NCBI GenBank assembly: GCA_947561395.2
Contig: OX387183.1
Coordinates: 35,886,853-35,950,852 of the forward strand
DNA length: 64,000 bases
Direction: 5' to 3'
DNA from: Buxus sempervirens
Taxonomy: Eukaryota > Streptophyta > Magnoliopsida > Buxales > Buxaceae
The translations under genes and the position numbers were made by a program. The notes beneath the pieces were generated by a model, which did no database searches, was not told where the DNA came from, and was given only the letters and a program-made list of their open reading frames with translations. Within the stretch, counting starts at the first letter, position 1; each line of letters starts with the position of its first letter. Of this stretch, positions 19,516-30,033 are shown one piece after another.

Positions 19516-21565
19516 AGAGGCCTCTCCTCAAGCAAATGGCCAAGAGTTGGAGATTGAAGAGCTCCAAGTGAAGAAGGGAACCTCTGCCCCATTGCTTCCA
19601 GAACCCAGGTAAGCCCTAACCCTATTTCAATTTTCTGTTTTTAAATTCTAGGGTTAGTTCTCTTCTTCTATCTTTCTGTAGAATAATGGCCTACTGTTTG
19701 TGCTTGAAACCCCTCTCCCTACTCAAAGTACCTCGAGACTCTCTCTAGCCGTAAAACGTGAAGAGAGATCTAGGGGAAACGAGAATGGGAGTTGACCTTA
19801 GTCATAGAACCCTCTTGAATGGCCTATGATTGTGTGAAACCCCATTCCCTACTCAAAGTACCCCAAGATTATTTCTAGCCGAAAAAGGCGAAGAGAGAAC
19901 TAAGGGAAACAAGAATGGGAATGGAACCCTAGAAATAGAACCCCATTTGATTAATGTACTTTTAATGCTATATTTTGTGATGTATTGATTTAAAGAGATG
20001 ATTTTTACATATGCACACATCGCACTTGTTTTTTTTTTTGAATCGGCTTGTATTTTGGATCTATCGTATTCATTGTGATAGATCTGAAATAAATGGCGCC
20101 AAGCATTTCTGAGACATTTCTTAATGATTTTTAAAAGGATACAAGCAAGTTTATCTTTGCGTATTGAAGACCTCATGGTCTAATTTTTCTGTTTTGGGCA
20201 TTTTTGCTCCGTTTTGGGGGTTTTGGTATATTCTCTCCAATCGAAGAGAATGGTGAGCCAAATTCGTGCCCTAATTCCTCTTGGAGGTTTTTCAATACTT
20301 TTTCAAATGATTTTTGGTTTGGATTGCATGGATTACACACACTTGATCACTGTTTTGGGTTGATTTTACTTAAAAATGTCAAAACTGGACAGCATCTGTA
20401 CCCTAACTTCGGACACTCATAACTTCATCATCCGGATGAATTTTGGAGTGATTCTAAAGACATGTGAAAGATGAGACTGTCTATTTCTTGTCTGTAAAAT
20501 TTCAGCCATTTTTATGGAGTGGATTTTTTACACCATTCGATCAAAGTCGACAGGTCAGTTCAGGCCAGATTGCTGAACCTGTCACTTTGAATGAGCACCA
20601 TCTGCTCGTTTTAAGTCCGATTTGAGTGGTTTTGGTTTTTGTGTTTTCCTTTGTGAGTCTACTTTCAAATTCAGTTGGTTTCAAAAATTTTTGCTTTTAT
20701 TTGTGTCGTGGGTAACTGATTTACTCAGGACTGCTCAATAGCACAATTCTGGGCTAATCTGTGATCTTCGGGGCCTGTTCAGGAGGCCACCCAAGGCACA
20801 TCCGGATGAAGTTTTGTATGGGGCTAGTTTCCTTTGAAATATGACACTACATACTTCATTCATGTAAATTTTCAAGGATTTATATGGAGCCAATCTACCC
20901 AAATGGATTTCCAAAGTTGCCCACTTGTTACTTTTATCGATTTACAACAACAAATTTCAAATGAGCATAAATCTTAGGGTTTTAATCAGATCTACTTGAA
21001 AATTTTTGTGAGTCTTTTATTTATCATAATCTTTCAAATGGATTTGGTTTGATTCAATTTAAATTTGATTTGGATGATTTAAAGACAAATGGCTCCATCT
21101 TTTACTGAATTTTCCGGATTTGTCTGAACTTGGTTGTGTTCAAGTTTTGCTTTGATTTCCATTCAATAGTGATGTCCCAGAGGTGATACTTCCATAAAAG
21201 AAAGTCTAAAATTCATTGGACTTCTCATGTGGAGGGATCATACATGTTTTTAATCCTTTTCAAGCCTTTTTGATTATTTTAATTAGCAAGCTTTCTTTAT
21301 TTTGAGCATGAACAACACTTGGCAACCACCTTGTGTGGGTGAATGGGGGCACCTAACACCTTCCCCCGTTAATAATCTAATCCCCTTACCCATCTCTGGA
21401 TTTTTTATTTTAAAGTGGAATTCTTTTTTATCTAGTTTTGCATTTTGCTTGTTTTGATGATTTTGGTGTTCATTCACACCTAAAAAGAATGGTGGCAACT
21501 CTCCCATTTTATGAATCCCGTGTGATGATAGGAAAGTCACTGGATTGATTTTTCTATGTCTCACA

Positions 21566-23446
21566 CTCATCATACGTGGACCCTCATACTTCAACTCCAC
21601 CATATTCACCTCCACATTCTTCAATGTCCTCACCACATGTTCCCTCATCACCTCCTGCTCTTCGCAGATCCTCCAGGATAAGACAACTACCCTCCTACTT
21701 GCATGACTACCATTGCAAATTGCTCTCTTCTCCGGATCCTGCTCCTGCCACTTCCTCTCAGGTTGGTCATGGTCATCCAAGTACCTCACATCCTTTAGCT
21801 AATCATGTCTCTTACTCTAGACTATCACCCTATCATCGTACTTTCTCTTTGTGTCTTTCTACGGTCTATGAACCTCAGTTTTTCCATGAAGTAGTTGCCC
21901 ACCCTTATTGGAAACAAGCCATGGCAAATGAGATAGCTGCACTTGAGGCTAATCAAACTTGGGAAATCACTAGTTTACGTACTGGTACAGTTCCAATTGG
22001 ATGTAAATGGGTGTATAAAGTCAAGCTAAAGTCTGATGGTTCTCTTGAAAGAGATAAGGCACGGTTAGTTGCTAAAGGGTACACTCAACGAAAGGGTTTC
22101 GATTTCTATGAGACATTTTCTCCTGTTACAAAGATGGTAACAGTGCGAACTATCCTTGCATTGGCTACTATTTTCAATTGGCATCTCTCTCAACTCAATG
22201 TCAATAATGCTTTCCTTCATGGGGAATTACATGAGGAAGTCTATATGCATCTACCACCTAGATTTGCTAAACAAGGGGAGGAAAAACGTGTTTGCAGACT
22301 TCTAAAGTCTTTGTATGGCCTTAAACAGGCCTCAAGGCAATGGTTTAGCAAATTTTCCAGTACTTTAATTGCTCATGGATTCACTCAATCTACCTCGGAT
22401 TATTCACTCTTCACAAAGGTCAAAGGGCAATCTTTTATAGCTTTATCGGTATACGTAGATGATATACTGATAGCATCTAATAATCCTAGAGAAGTTTATG
22501 ATTTAAAGGTCTTCTTGGATAATAAGTTCAAGCTAAAAGACCTTGGCCCTCTCAAATATTTTTTGGGAATTGAAGTGGCAAGATCATCTAAGGGAATTAC
22601 TCTTTGTCAACGAAAATATTCCCTGGAGATATTAGAGGATAGTGGAATGTTGGGAAGTAAAGTCTCTAAGTTTCCTATGAATCAGAATGTGAAATTAAGC
22701 AACATTGATGGCACTTTAATGACAAATCCTATAGTGTACAGAAGGCTGATTGGAAGACTTATTTATCTGACAAACACTAGACCTGATATAGCTTACTTAG
22801 TACAATTACTCAGTCAATTTATGGACAAGCCCAAGGATACACATTTCAGAGCAGCTATTTGGGTATTACAATACATAAAGGGAAATCCAGGTCAAGGCAT
22901 TCTTCTGTCTGCAACTTCTGAGGTTCATTTAAAAGCCTTTTCAGATTCGGATTGGGCAGGGTGTGTACACAATAGAAGATCAGTAACTAGTTTTTGTGTT
23001 TTCTTGGCAATTCACTGGTTTCATGGAAGTCAAAGAAACAGTCCATTGTGTCTAGATCTTCAGTAGAGGCAGAGTACAGATCCATGGTTTCCATTGTGTC
23101 TGAGATAATATGGTTGAAAGGATTACTTAGAGACTTGCACATATCTCATGATAAACCTGCTTTGTTGTTTCGTGAGAATCAGGCAGCATTGCATATAGCT
23201 GCAAATCCAGTCTTTCACGAAAGAACCAAGCATATAGAGATAGATTGCCATTTTGTTAGAGAAAAATTGCAAGCTGGAGTTATTAAAACTCTACATGTAC
23301 AGTTGGCTGATGCTTTTACTAAGGCTTTAGGCCTGTATCAGTTCACCAAATTGATCAGCAAGATGGGCATTTTAAACATTTTCAATGATGCCCACCTTGA
23401 GGGGGAGTGTGAAGAAGTTAAAAGTGAAGATAGAAAAGAAGAATAA
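21566..23446 (+). pseudogene. Ty1/copia pol fragment (Ale-like): reverse transcriptase and RNase H
   Basis: The reading frame starts inside pol because Tat copy 2 inserted here. The RT domain shows WKQAMANEIAALEANQTW, GCKWVYKVKLKSDGS, KARLVAKGYTQ, NNAFLHGELHEEVYM and the active-site box SVYVDDILIASN. RNase H follows with FSDSDWAGC, then a one-base frameshift near 23007, then [20 protein letters not shown] and [18 protein letters not shown], ending at 23446. Where copia RNase H normally has a catalytic Asp in a C-D-N-Q-A context, this copy reads [13 protein letters not shown]. The style is Ale/Retrofit lineage (motif judgement). Non-functional. Confidence 0.88.
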
Positions 23447-23685
23447 GCTTCTAGAAGAGAAGAAGAGAAAGGCTGACCAAACAGATTTACTGAGCTGTAA
23501 ATTAGTTATAACAGTAGAACATTTAGAACATTCTGTTTGTTAGAGTTAGTTATAGCAATTCTAGAATATTCTTTCTGTTAGAGCAATTCTTTACAATCTT
23601 GTATATATAGGTGAGTTAATGTACAGAACACTCAAGGCATTCAATACAATTTTTCTTTTCTATCTTCACTTTTAACTTCTTCACA
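23408..23685 (+). mobile_element. 3' LTR of the Ale-like copia
   Basis: A purine tract GAGGGGGAG precedes TGTGAAGAAGTTAAAAGTGA. The LTR ends TTTTAACTTCTTCACA, which mirrors its start as an inverted terminal repeat of about 16 bp. It is 278 bp long, and the last codons of pol overlap its start. A TATATATAGG box near 23603 is the probable TATA region. The next bases ATGAG may be the target duplication, but the other side is outside the window. Confidence 0.88.
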
Positions 23686-26328
23686 ATGAGTCTTGGTCAT
23701 GGCATTTACGTTATGGTCACTTGCATTTTAATGGGCTGAAATTATTGAGTCAAAAGAAAATGGTGCATGGATTGCCTTCTATTGTTTGTGCTGATAATGT
23801 TTGTGAAGGATGTGTTTATGGAAAGCAGCATCGTGTTTCATTCCCGGTTGGAAAAGCCTGGAGAGCAAAAATGCCTCTTGAATTAGTTCATGCTAATATA
23901 TGTGGGCCGGTAAAACACACCATCACTAAACAAGAATAGATATTTCCTATTATTTATTGGCGATTTTTCTCGTATGAGTTGGGTATTTTTTTCTTGTTCA
24001 GAAATCAGAGGCATTTGAAAAATTCAAGGAATTTAAGGCTTTTGCAGAAAAGAAAGTGGCCATGTTATAAAGATTCTCCGTACTGACAGAGGAGGAGAAT
24101 TTTTATCTGATGTGTTTAGTTCATTTTGCAAGCAAAATGGCATTCATAGGCAACTCACAGTCATGAAAACACCAAAGCAAAACGGAGTTGTTGAACGAAA
24201 CAATAGAATGGTGGTGGAGATGGCTCGAAGTATGTTAAATGAGAAGCATCTTCCAAATGAATTTTGGGCTGAAGCTGTAGCTACATCAGTTTGTCTTCTC
24301 AACATCTCTCCAACAAAGGCAGTGCGCAATATGACTCCTTATGAGGCATGGTGGAACAAGAAACCCGATGTGAGTTTTTTAAGAAATTTTGGTTGCATTG
24401 CATATGCCTTGATTGATTCTGATAATCACACCAAAATGGATAAGAAAAGTGAAAAATGCATATGTGTTAGTTATAGTGATGAAACAAAGGGTTATCGTTT
24501 ATATAATCCTAAAACTAAGAAACTCATCATTCGTAGAGATGTTGTTTTTTATGAGAACAGTTATAGGGATTGGAAAAAAGAGTCAAATTAATCAGAACTT
24601 GCCATTCATGCATGATGAATCAGAAACTATCCTGGGAAATGGGAATGTGCCTTAACCTCATGCTTCTTCATCACCGACTTCACCAAGCAATTTGAGCAGC
24701 ACAAGCAGTAGCAGCATTGATTACACACTTGAAAGTGATACACCTCCAAGTAAGGTATGATCTTTGAGAGAGATTCATGAATCTATGTATGCTCTTATGG
24801 TTACAAAACCTACGTGTTATGAGGAGGTTTATGGCAAAGAAGAGTGGGAAATGCAATGAAAGAGGAGTTGACTTCCATTGAAAGAAACAATACTTCAGAG
24901 CTTGTCAATTTGCCACAAGGAAAAGATGCCATTGGTGTGAAATGGATCTACAAGGTAAAGTATAATGCTGATGGAAGTCTACAAAAATTCAAGGCAAGAT
25001 TGGTCATCAAAGGGTATGTACAAAAATATGGTGTTGATTATCTTGAAACATTTTCTCCTGTTGCTAGATTTGAGACAATTAGAATTATAATAGCTTTGGC
25101 AGCTCAGATGCATTGGAAGGTTTTCCAATTTGATATTAAATCAGCTTTCCTGAATGATACTTTAGATGAAGATGTGTATGTTGAGCAACCGTAGGGATTT
25201 ACTATCAATGGAAAAGAGGAAAAAGTGTACAAGTTGAAGAAGGCACTTTACAGTCTCAAGTAGTCTCCACGAGCATGGTACAGAAGACTTGATTTGTATC
25301 TTCACCACTGTGGCTTTCGCTGAAGTGAAAGTGACCCCACCTTGTATGTAAAGGTAAAAGGTACCGATATGTTCATTATTTGTGTTTACGTGGATGACAT
25401 TATTTATACCGGATCCTCTTATTCTCTTATTCAAGAGTTCCAGAATAGCATGATGCATGAGTTTGATATGTCTGATTTGGGTTTATTGCATTATTTTTTT
25501 GGTCTTCAAGTGAAGCAAACTGATGATGGGATTTTAATTTCTCAAGAAAATATGCATTGGATTTGCTTAAGAAGTATCACATGGAAAACTGCAAGGCATT
25601 TTCTACCCCCATGAATGCAAATGAGAAGTTGTGCTTAATTGATGGGATAGCCAAAGCTGATGGAAAATTGTTTAGAGTATTGGTTGGAAGATTGATGTAT
25701 TTGTCTCACACTCGTCCAGATATAATGTTTCCGGTTAGTTTGGTGTCAAGATTTATGCATAATCCATCAATGCATCATCTTGGAATGGCAAAACGTATTC
25801 TTCAAGCAACCAGCAACTATGGGATTTGGTACAAATCAATTCCTAATTTTAAATTGTTTGGTTTTACTGACAGTGATTGTGCTGGTTTTGTAGATGACAG
25901 AAAAAGCACAAGTGGTTATGTTTTCAATCTCAGGTCTAGTGCAGTATCCTAGTGCTAAAAAAAACAAGCTACAATAGCATTGTCATCATCTAAAGCTGAA
26001 TACATTGCTGCATCAGCTACTACTTGTCAAGCAATTTGGATGACAAGAATTATGGAGGACTTAAAGCAAGCTCAACCATATGCAACAGAGATTTTTTGTG
26101 GCAACAATGGGACGATCTCTATGACAAAAAATCTGGTGTTCCATGGAAGAACAAAGCATATTGAAATCCATCACCATTTCATACGAGATGCTGTTGCAGA
26201 CAAAGTTATTTGTTGAAATATTGTTCAACCAATGAACACTTTGCAAATGGTTTTACCAAAGCACTCCCGTACTCAGAGTTTGTGAAGTTTAGATCTTTTC
26301 TCGGTGTATGTGATTTTGCATAAGGGGA
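23686..26328 (+). pseudogene. Ty1/copia pol remnant (integrase, RT, RNase H), outermost element of the nest
   Basis: Reading frames show the gag-pre-integrase zinc motif (LRYGHLHFNG, CADNVCEGCVYGKQH), the integrase end (TPKQNGVVERNNRMVVEMA, FWAEAVATSVCLLN), RT (GVKWIYKVKYNADGS, FDIKSAFLNDTLDEDVYVEQP, ICVYVDDIIYTGSS) and RNase H ([53 protein letters not shown]). At least four stops (25192, 25261, 25321 and near 25949) and shifts near 23960, 24770 and 25545 destroy the frame. It resembles Tork-like copia. The gag and protease parts lie outside the window to the left. A purine tract GCATAAGGGGA at about 26318-26328 precedes its LTR. Confidence 0.85.
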
Positions 26329-26592
26329 TGTTAGAAGTGATGCATAATTTAGGGAAGAGTTTAGCACGTCTTGGTTTGTTTGAGGAAGTTGTGTTAGGGG
26401 GTCGATATGTAAACCAGATTTTAGGAAGCCATGTGTTTGTTGTAGGCTTGCTTATCGGGCCGGCACAACCCAACATGCCTACGTGCCAGGCCTAAGGCCG
26501 CGGCACGCCGGCACGCGTGCCGGCCTGGGTCGACCCGTTGAGAGCTAGCCGTTGCTAGTTCTCTATTCCCTCCAAAATTTTTGCCCCTTTTA

Positions 26593-26646
26593 CCCCCCCC
26601 CCCCCCCAACAGCTATATAACAGCCATATTTTGGGGGGGGGGGGGG
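26593..26646. repeat. Inverted homopolymers C15 and G14
   Basis: C15 at 26593-26607 and G14 at 26633-26646, separated by 25 bases that include GCTATATAAC. The pair can fold back on itself, or form an i-motif and G-quadruplex on opposite strands. Confidence 0.9.
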
Positions 26647-26752
26647 TGGTTATGGTTGTAATTGATTATTAAAAGACCTTTTCTACCCTTCCAACTACCA
26701 AATAACAGTCATATTGGAGGGCAGAGATGGTAAACAACCACTTTTAATTTTC

Positions 26753-26760
26753 TATAAATA
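26753..26760 (+). promoter_or_regulatory. TATA box of the hAT transposase gene
   Basis: TATAAATA followed by a CT-rich leader (CACTCCAAACCACAACTC). Now about 10.4 kb from the transposase start because of the nested Sirevirus. Confidence 0.55.
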
Positions 26761-26973
26761 GGCTTACCCTTTCCCACTCCAAACCACAACTCTTCTACAA
26801 TCTCTTACTCTCTTCTAATTGATGATCAAGAAATAGTTGCTTTGCTTAAATTGTTCAAGCATCAAAAGTGGGAAATTGGACTCTGGAGGTTGAAAGCTTC
26901 AACTGCAAAGTTCAAGCTTCATTCTAAAGAAGGTATTCCTCTATTTAATTTTCCGATTTTAAAATTAGTATAA

Positions 26974-26980
<7 letters not shown>

Positions 26981-27030
<50 letters not shown>
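26981..27030. repeat. (AT)25 microsatellite
   Basis: Uninterrupted AT dinucleotide run of 50 bases, 80 bp upstream of the Sirevirus insertion. Confidence 0.95.
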
Positions 27031-27033
<3 letters not shown>

Positions 27034-27109
27034 TAAGTCTTTCCTTCTACCTTTCTTATAAATTAGTGTATCACCAAAAATTTATTATTATATTATTTAT
27101 TAAGAATTT

Positions 27110-28146
27110 TGTAAGTGTGAAAACTCACACTCCTTTTTATGGCAAATGTTTGACAAATTATGTCTTCTAATGAAGTTTCAAGATGTGCAGATTAAACAAT
27201 GAAAATTCAGTGAATTTAGTAAAGAAGAAGAAGTTGATGCCACCACACTGCTACCACGCCGCTGCCACCCCGCTGGCAGCGCATAAGGGAATTAGTGTTT
27301 TGAAAGAAAGGTCCGTGCACATGCCGAGTACTCTCCCGCTAGCAGCTCGCTAGCAGCGCGCTTTTAACTGATTCAACTTGTTCTGAGCGGGACTTGAGTT
27401 CGCTTCCAGCCGTCTACATCGATCGCTTCACGACGCCACCAGCGCTCGTCGCGATCTGAGTTTTATTCTTTAAATAGACGTGTTGTAATTTTTAATTGAG
27501 ACTTTTTTCTTTGGATCATTTTTTATTTCGAATCTTGAGGTGTTTGAGATTCGGTCAAATCTTCTTTAGAGAGTCGGCGATCGAGTGAGGGGGAGATCTG
27601 AGATAGATTACCTGGAATTGAAGATAGAGGATTCTTCTTCAATTCGGAACTTCATCTGATCGTGTGATCGCCTGGACTGGTGATCGGCCTTGATTGATGC
27701 ATAGGTGGATTCCTACTGCATTGGATCGTCTCAGTGGATTCTGAGGTGATTGCTGCGATCTGGATTGATCGTGTTCTGCAGCTTGTGGATTCAAGCTGTG
27801 TTGCAGTTCGTGGATTCGAACTGTGGATCACTGGTGAGTGATTGTTTTGCGATCTGGACTGATCGTGTTCTGCAGCTTGTGGATTCAAGCTGTGTTGCAG
27901 TTCGTGGATTCGAACTGTGGATTGCTGTTGAGTGAGTCAAATTGTAAAGGTTAAGTATGTACTCCTTTGTAATTGTCATTTCATTCAATAGTGGATTTCG
28001 AAGGGTTAGTCGCCTCATATAGACTCGAGGTTTTTCTGGATCTGGATCCAGGTTTCCTCGTATAATTCTCTATGTATTGTTTCCGCATTGTTCAATTCTG
28101 AATTGTTATAGATCGTGGACCTATAGAGTAGTCCTCTACTCTTTCA
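27110..28146 (+). repeat. 5' LTR of the Sirevirus
   Basis: 1037 bp, TGTAAGTGTG to CTACTCTTTCA. It includes a dyad of 8-bp arms (CGCTGCCA, TGGCAGCG) near 27260, a TTTAAATAGACGTG TATA-like element near 27470, and two copies of a GATCTGGA(T/C)TGATCGTGTT block. Confidence 0.95.
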
Positions 28147-28148
28147 AG

Positions 28149-28160
28149 TGGTATCAGAGC
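28149..28160 (+). promoter_or_regulatory. Primer binding site (initiator Met tRNA)
   Basis: TGGTATCAGAGC, complementary to the 3' end of plant initiator methionine tRNA, 2 bases after the 5' LTR. It primes minus-strand synthesis. Confidence 0.95.
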
Positions 28161-28206
28161 CTACTCACTTTGAATTGCTATACAAAGTGTGATCTAGATC
28201 TATAGC

Positions 28207-30033
28207 ATGGATTTTGGAAAAGAAGGAGGATCTGCCTCTAAACCTCCATTATTTGAAGGTAACAATTATTCTTACTGGAAAGCAAGAATGAGAGCTTACC
28301 TGAAATCAATCGATGAGCGTGTCTGGCTCTCGGTTTGTAATGGTTATCATCCACCTGAGATCACAACAAAAGTAGGTGTTGTGATCCCTAAACCTCATGA
28401 TCAGTGGACTAAAACTGAATCTGATCAATGTGGATGGAACAACAAGGCAATGAATGCCTTATTTTGTGCTGTTAGTGTTGAGGAATTCAGGAGAATTTCC
28501 TCATGTGAAGTTGCTAAGGAAGCATGGGACATTCTGGAGGTCACTCATGAAGGAACCTCAGCTGTAAAGCTGTCCAGACTTCAAAGACTTACTACATCTT
28601 TCGAAACTCTATATATGAAAGATGATGAGTCTTTTGATGAGTTTTATGCTAAACTCTCAGATATTGTTAATTCTAGTTTTAATCTTGGAGAAAAAATCTC
28701 TACATCAAAGGTTATTAGAAAAATCTTAAGATCTTTGCCTGAAAAATTCAGACCTAAAGTAACTGCAATACAAGAGGCAAAAGATGTAGATAACATGAGA
28801 ATTGAAGATCTGGTAGGATCTTTACAGACTTATGAGCTAGGTCTGAATATTCCAAAAAGAAATAAAGGAATAGCTCTAAAATCTGTAAAATCTGTAAATA
28901 CTGAAGAATAAGATAATTCTGATGTTGATATGGATGAACTTGTTGTCTTAACCAAAAAGTTTAAGAAAATGTTTAAAAAGAGACAATCAAATTCTTCATC
29001 ATCCATGGACAGATCAAATAGGAGATCTGATAAGAAAATGTCTGATCCAAGAAAGGAGAAGAAATTTTCTCAGAATGATGAAGTCCAATGTTACAAATGT
29101 AGAGGATTTGGACATGTTGCATCTGATTGTCCCTCAAAGGATAAAAAGAAAAAGACTAATTATCAGGTTACTTGGGATGACAGTAACACTGATAATTCTT
29201 CACAATCTGATGAGGATATCTCTGCTAATTTTACTGCTTTCAATTCCTTTTACTCATCCTCTTCTGGTAGTTCAATCTCTGGAATTGCAGGAGATAATAA
29301 AGCGACTTTATCAGATGATGAAGAAGAACTACAAGAAGCCTACAATCAGCTCTATAAGGAATTCAATAGAGCTCAGAAGAAAGTCAAGAAACTGAGTAAA
29401 AAATTGAAGGAATCAGAAACAGAGAAAAATAAAGCTCTTGCAGAAATTGAGTCAATAAACCAGAAGTTACTTGAAAGACATGCCAAAGAAGATTCTCTGG
29501 TAACTTCTTTAACTAAAAAAACTAAAAAACTAAAAGAAAAGGAAGCTCAGATTTCTGCACTTCAAGGTAAAGTGATTGAACTTGAGAAAGGTTCAAATTC
29601 AAGTAAATCTAATGCTTCAAATTCTTCTACAGGAAATCATCAAATTAATGAGGAATCAATTTCAAAGGAAGTTCCTGAAAGCTCAAATTCTGCTGAAAAG
29701 AGAATGAGTGTAAGTAATCAAAACAAGGAATCTTCACAGAAAATTTCTGCTGGAGAAGTAAGACCAACAGGTAAATCTTCAACTTCTGAGAAATCCAAAT
29801 CTGTACAGTTTAGAAATGCTGGCAAGTCTAGAAATGTTGATTTTTCTGAACATAGGTTCATACCTGTATGCCATCACTGCAATAAAAAGGGTCATATAAG
29901 ACCAAAGTGTTATGCACTGTATGGTTTCCCTGATGGATATTTTGATAATAAGAGAAAGGTAAACCAAAGTCAGTCCCTGGACTTATACAACAGATTTGAC
30001 TCTCTGTTAAAATTGACTGAAACATTAAATTAG
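28207..30033 (+). pseudogene. Sirevirus gag, interrupted by an in-frame stop
   Basis: Starts MDFGKEGGSASKPPLFEG at 28207. The N-terminal part is copia gag (NNYSYWKARMRAYLKSIDE, VKLSRLQRLTTSFETLYM). An in-frame TAA at 28909-28911 ends the first frame; the same frame reopens and carries a CCHC knuckle (CYKCRGFGHVASDC, from 29089), a long charged coiled coil (about 29320-29600), a Ser/Asn-rich linker and a second CCHC-like motif (CHHCNKKGHIRPKC, from 29869). A second in-frame stop, TAG at 30031-30033, separates it from pol. There is no frameshift, so two substitutions account for the damage. It would form the nucleocapsid. A readthrough role for the second stop is possible but not supported here. 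Confidence 0.85.

Larger units (their letters stand above)
15902..21565 (+). mobile_element. Tat-clade Ty3/gypsy copy 2: part of the antisense gene region and the 3' LTR
   Basis: It begins inside a PMD gene at the edge of copy 1, whose insertion displaced its left part beyond the window. It continues through the PMD promoter region (dyad array 4), a purine tract and a polypurine tract to the 3' LTR. It is followed at 21566 by copia coding sequence, so it inserted into that copia. The possible target duplication CTCAT (21566-21570) cannot be confirmed because the other side is outside the window. Confidence 0.85.
19125..21565 (+). mobile_element. 3' LTR of Tat copy 2 (family A)
   Basis: Preceded by the polypurine tract CACAAAGAGGGGCAGC. 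The first bases read TATAGACACCCC, so the terminal TG has become TA. It ends CTATGTCTCACA at 21565, 2441 bp. It contains dyad array 5, a TATA box at 19508 and the 133-bp duplication (19688 and 19821). A GTGGCAACTCTCCC box near the end corresponds to GTGGCGACTCTCCC in copy 1. Confidence 0.9.

Noticed and set aside
28149-28160. tRNA-related gene
   Set aside because: Only the 12-base primer binding site is present. No complete tRNA cloverleaf was noticed anywhere in the window.
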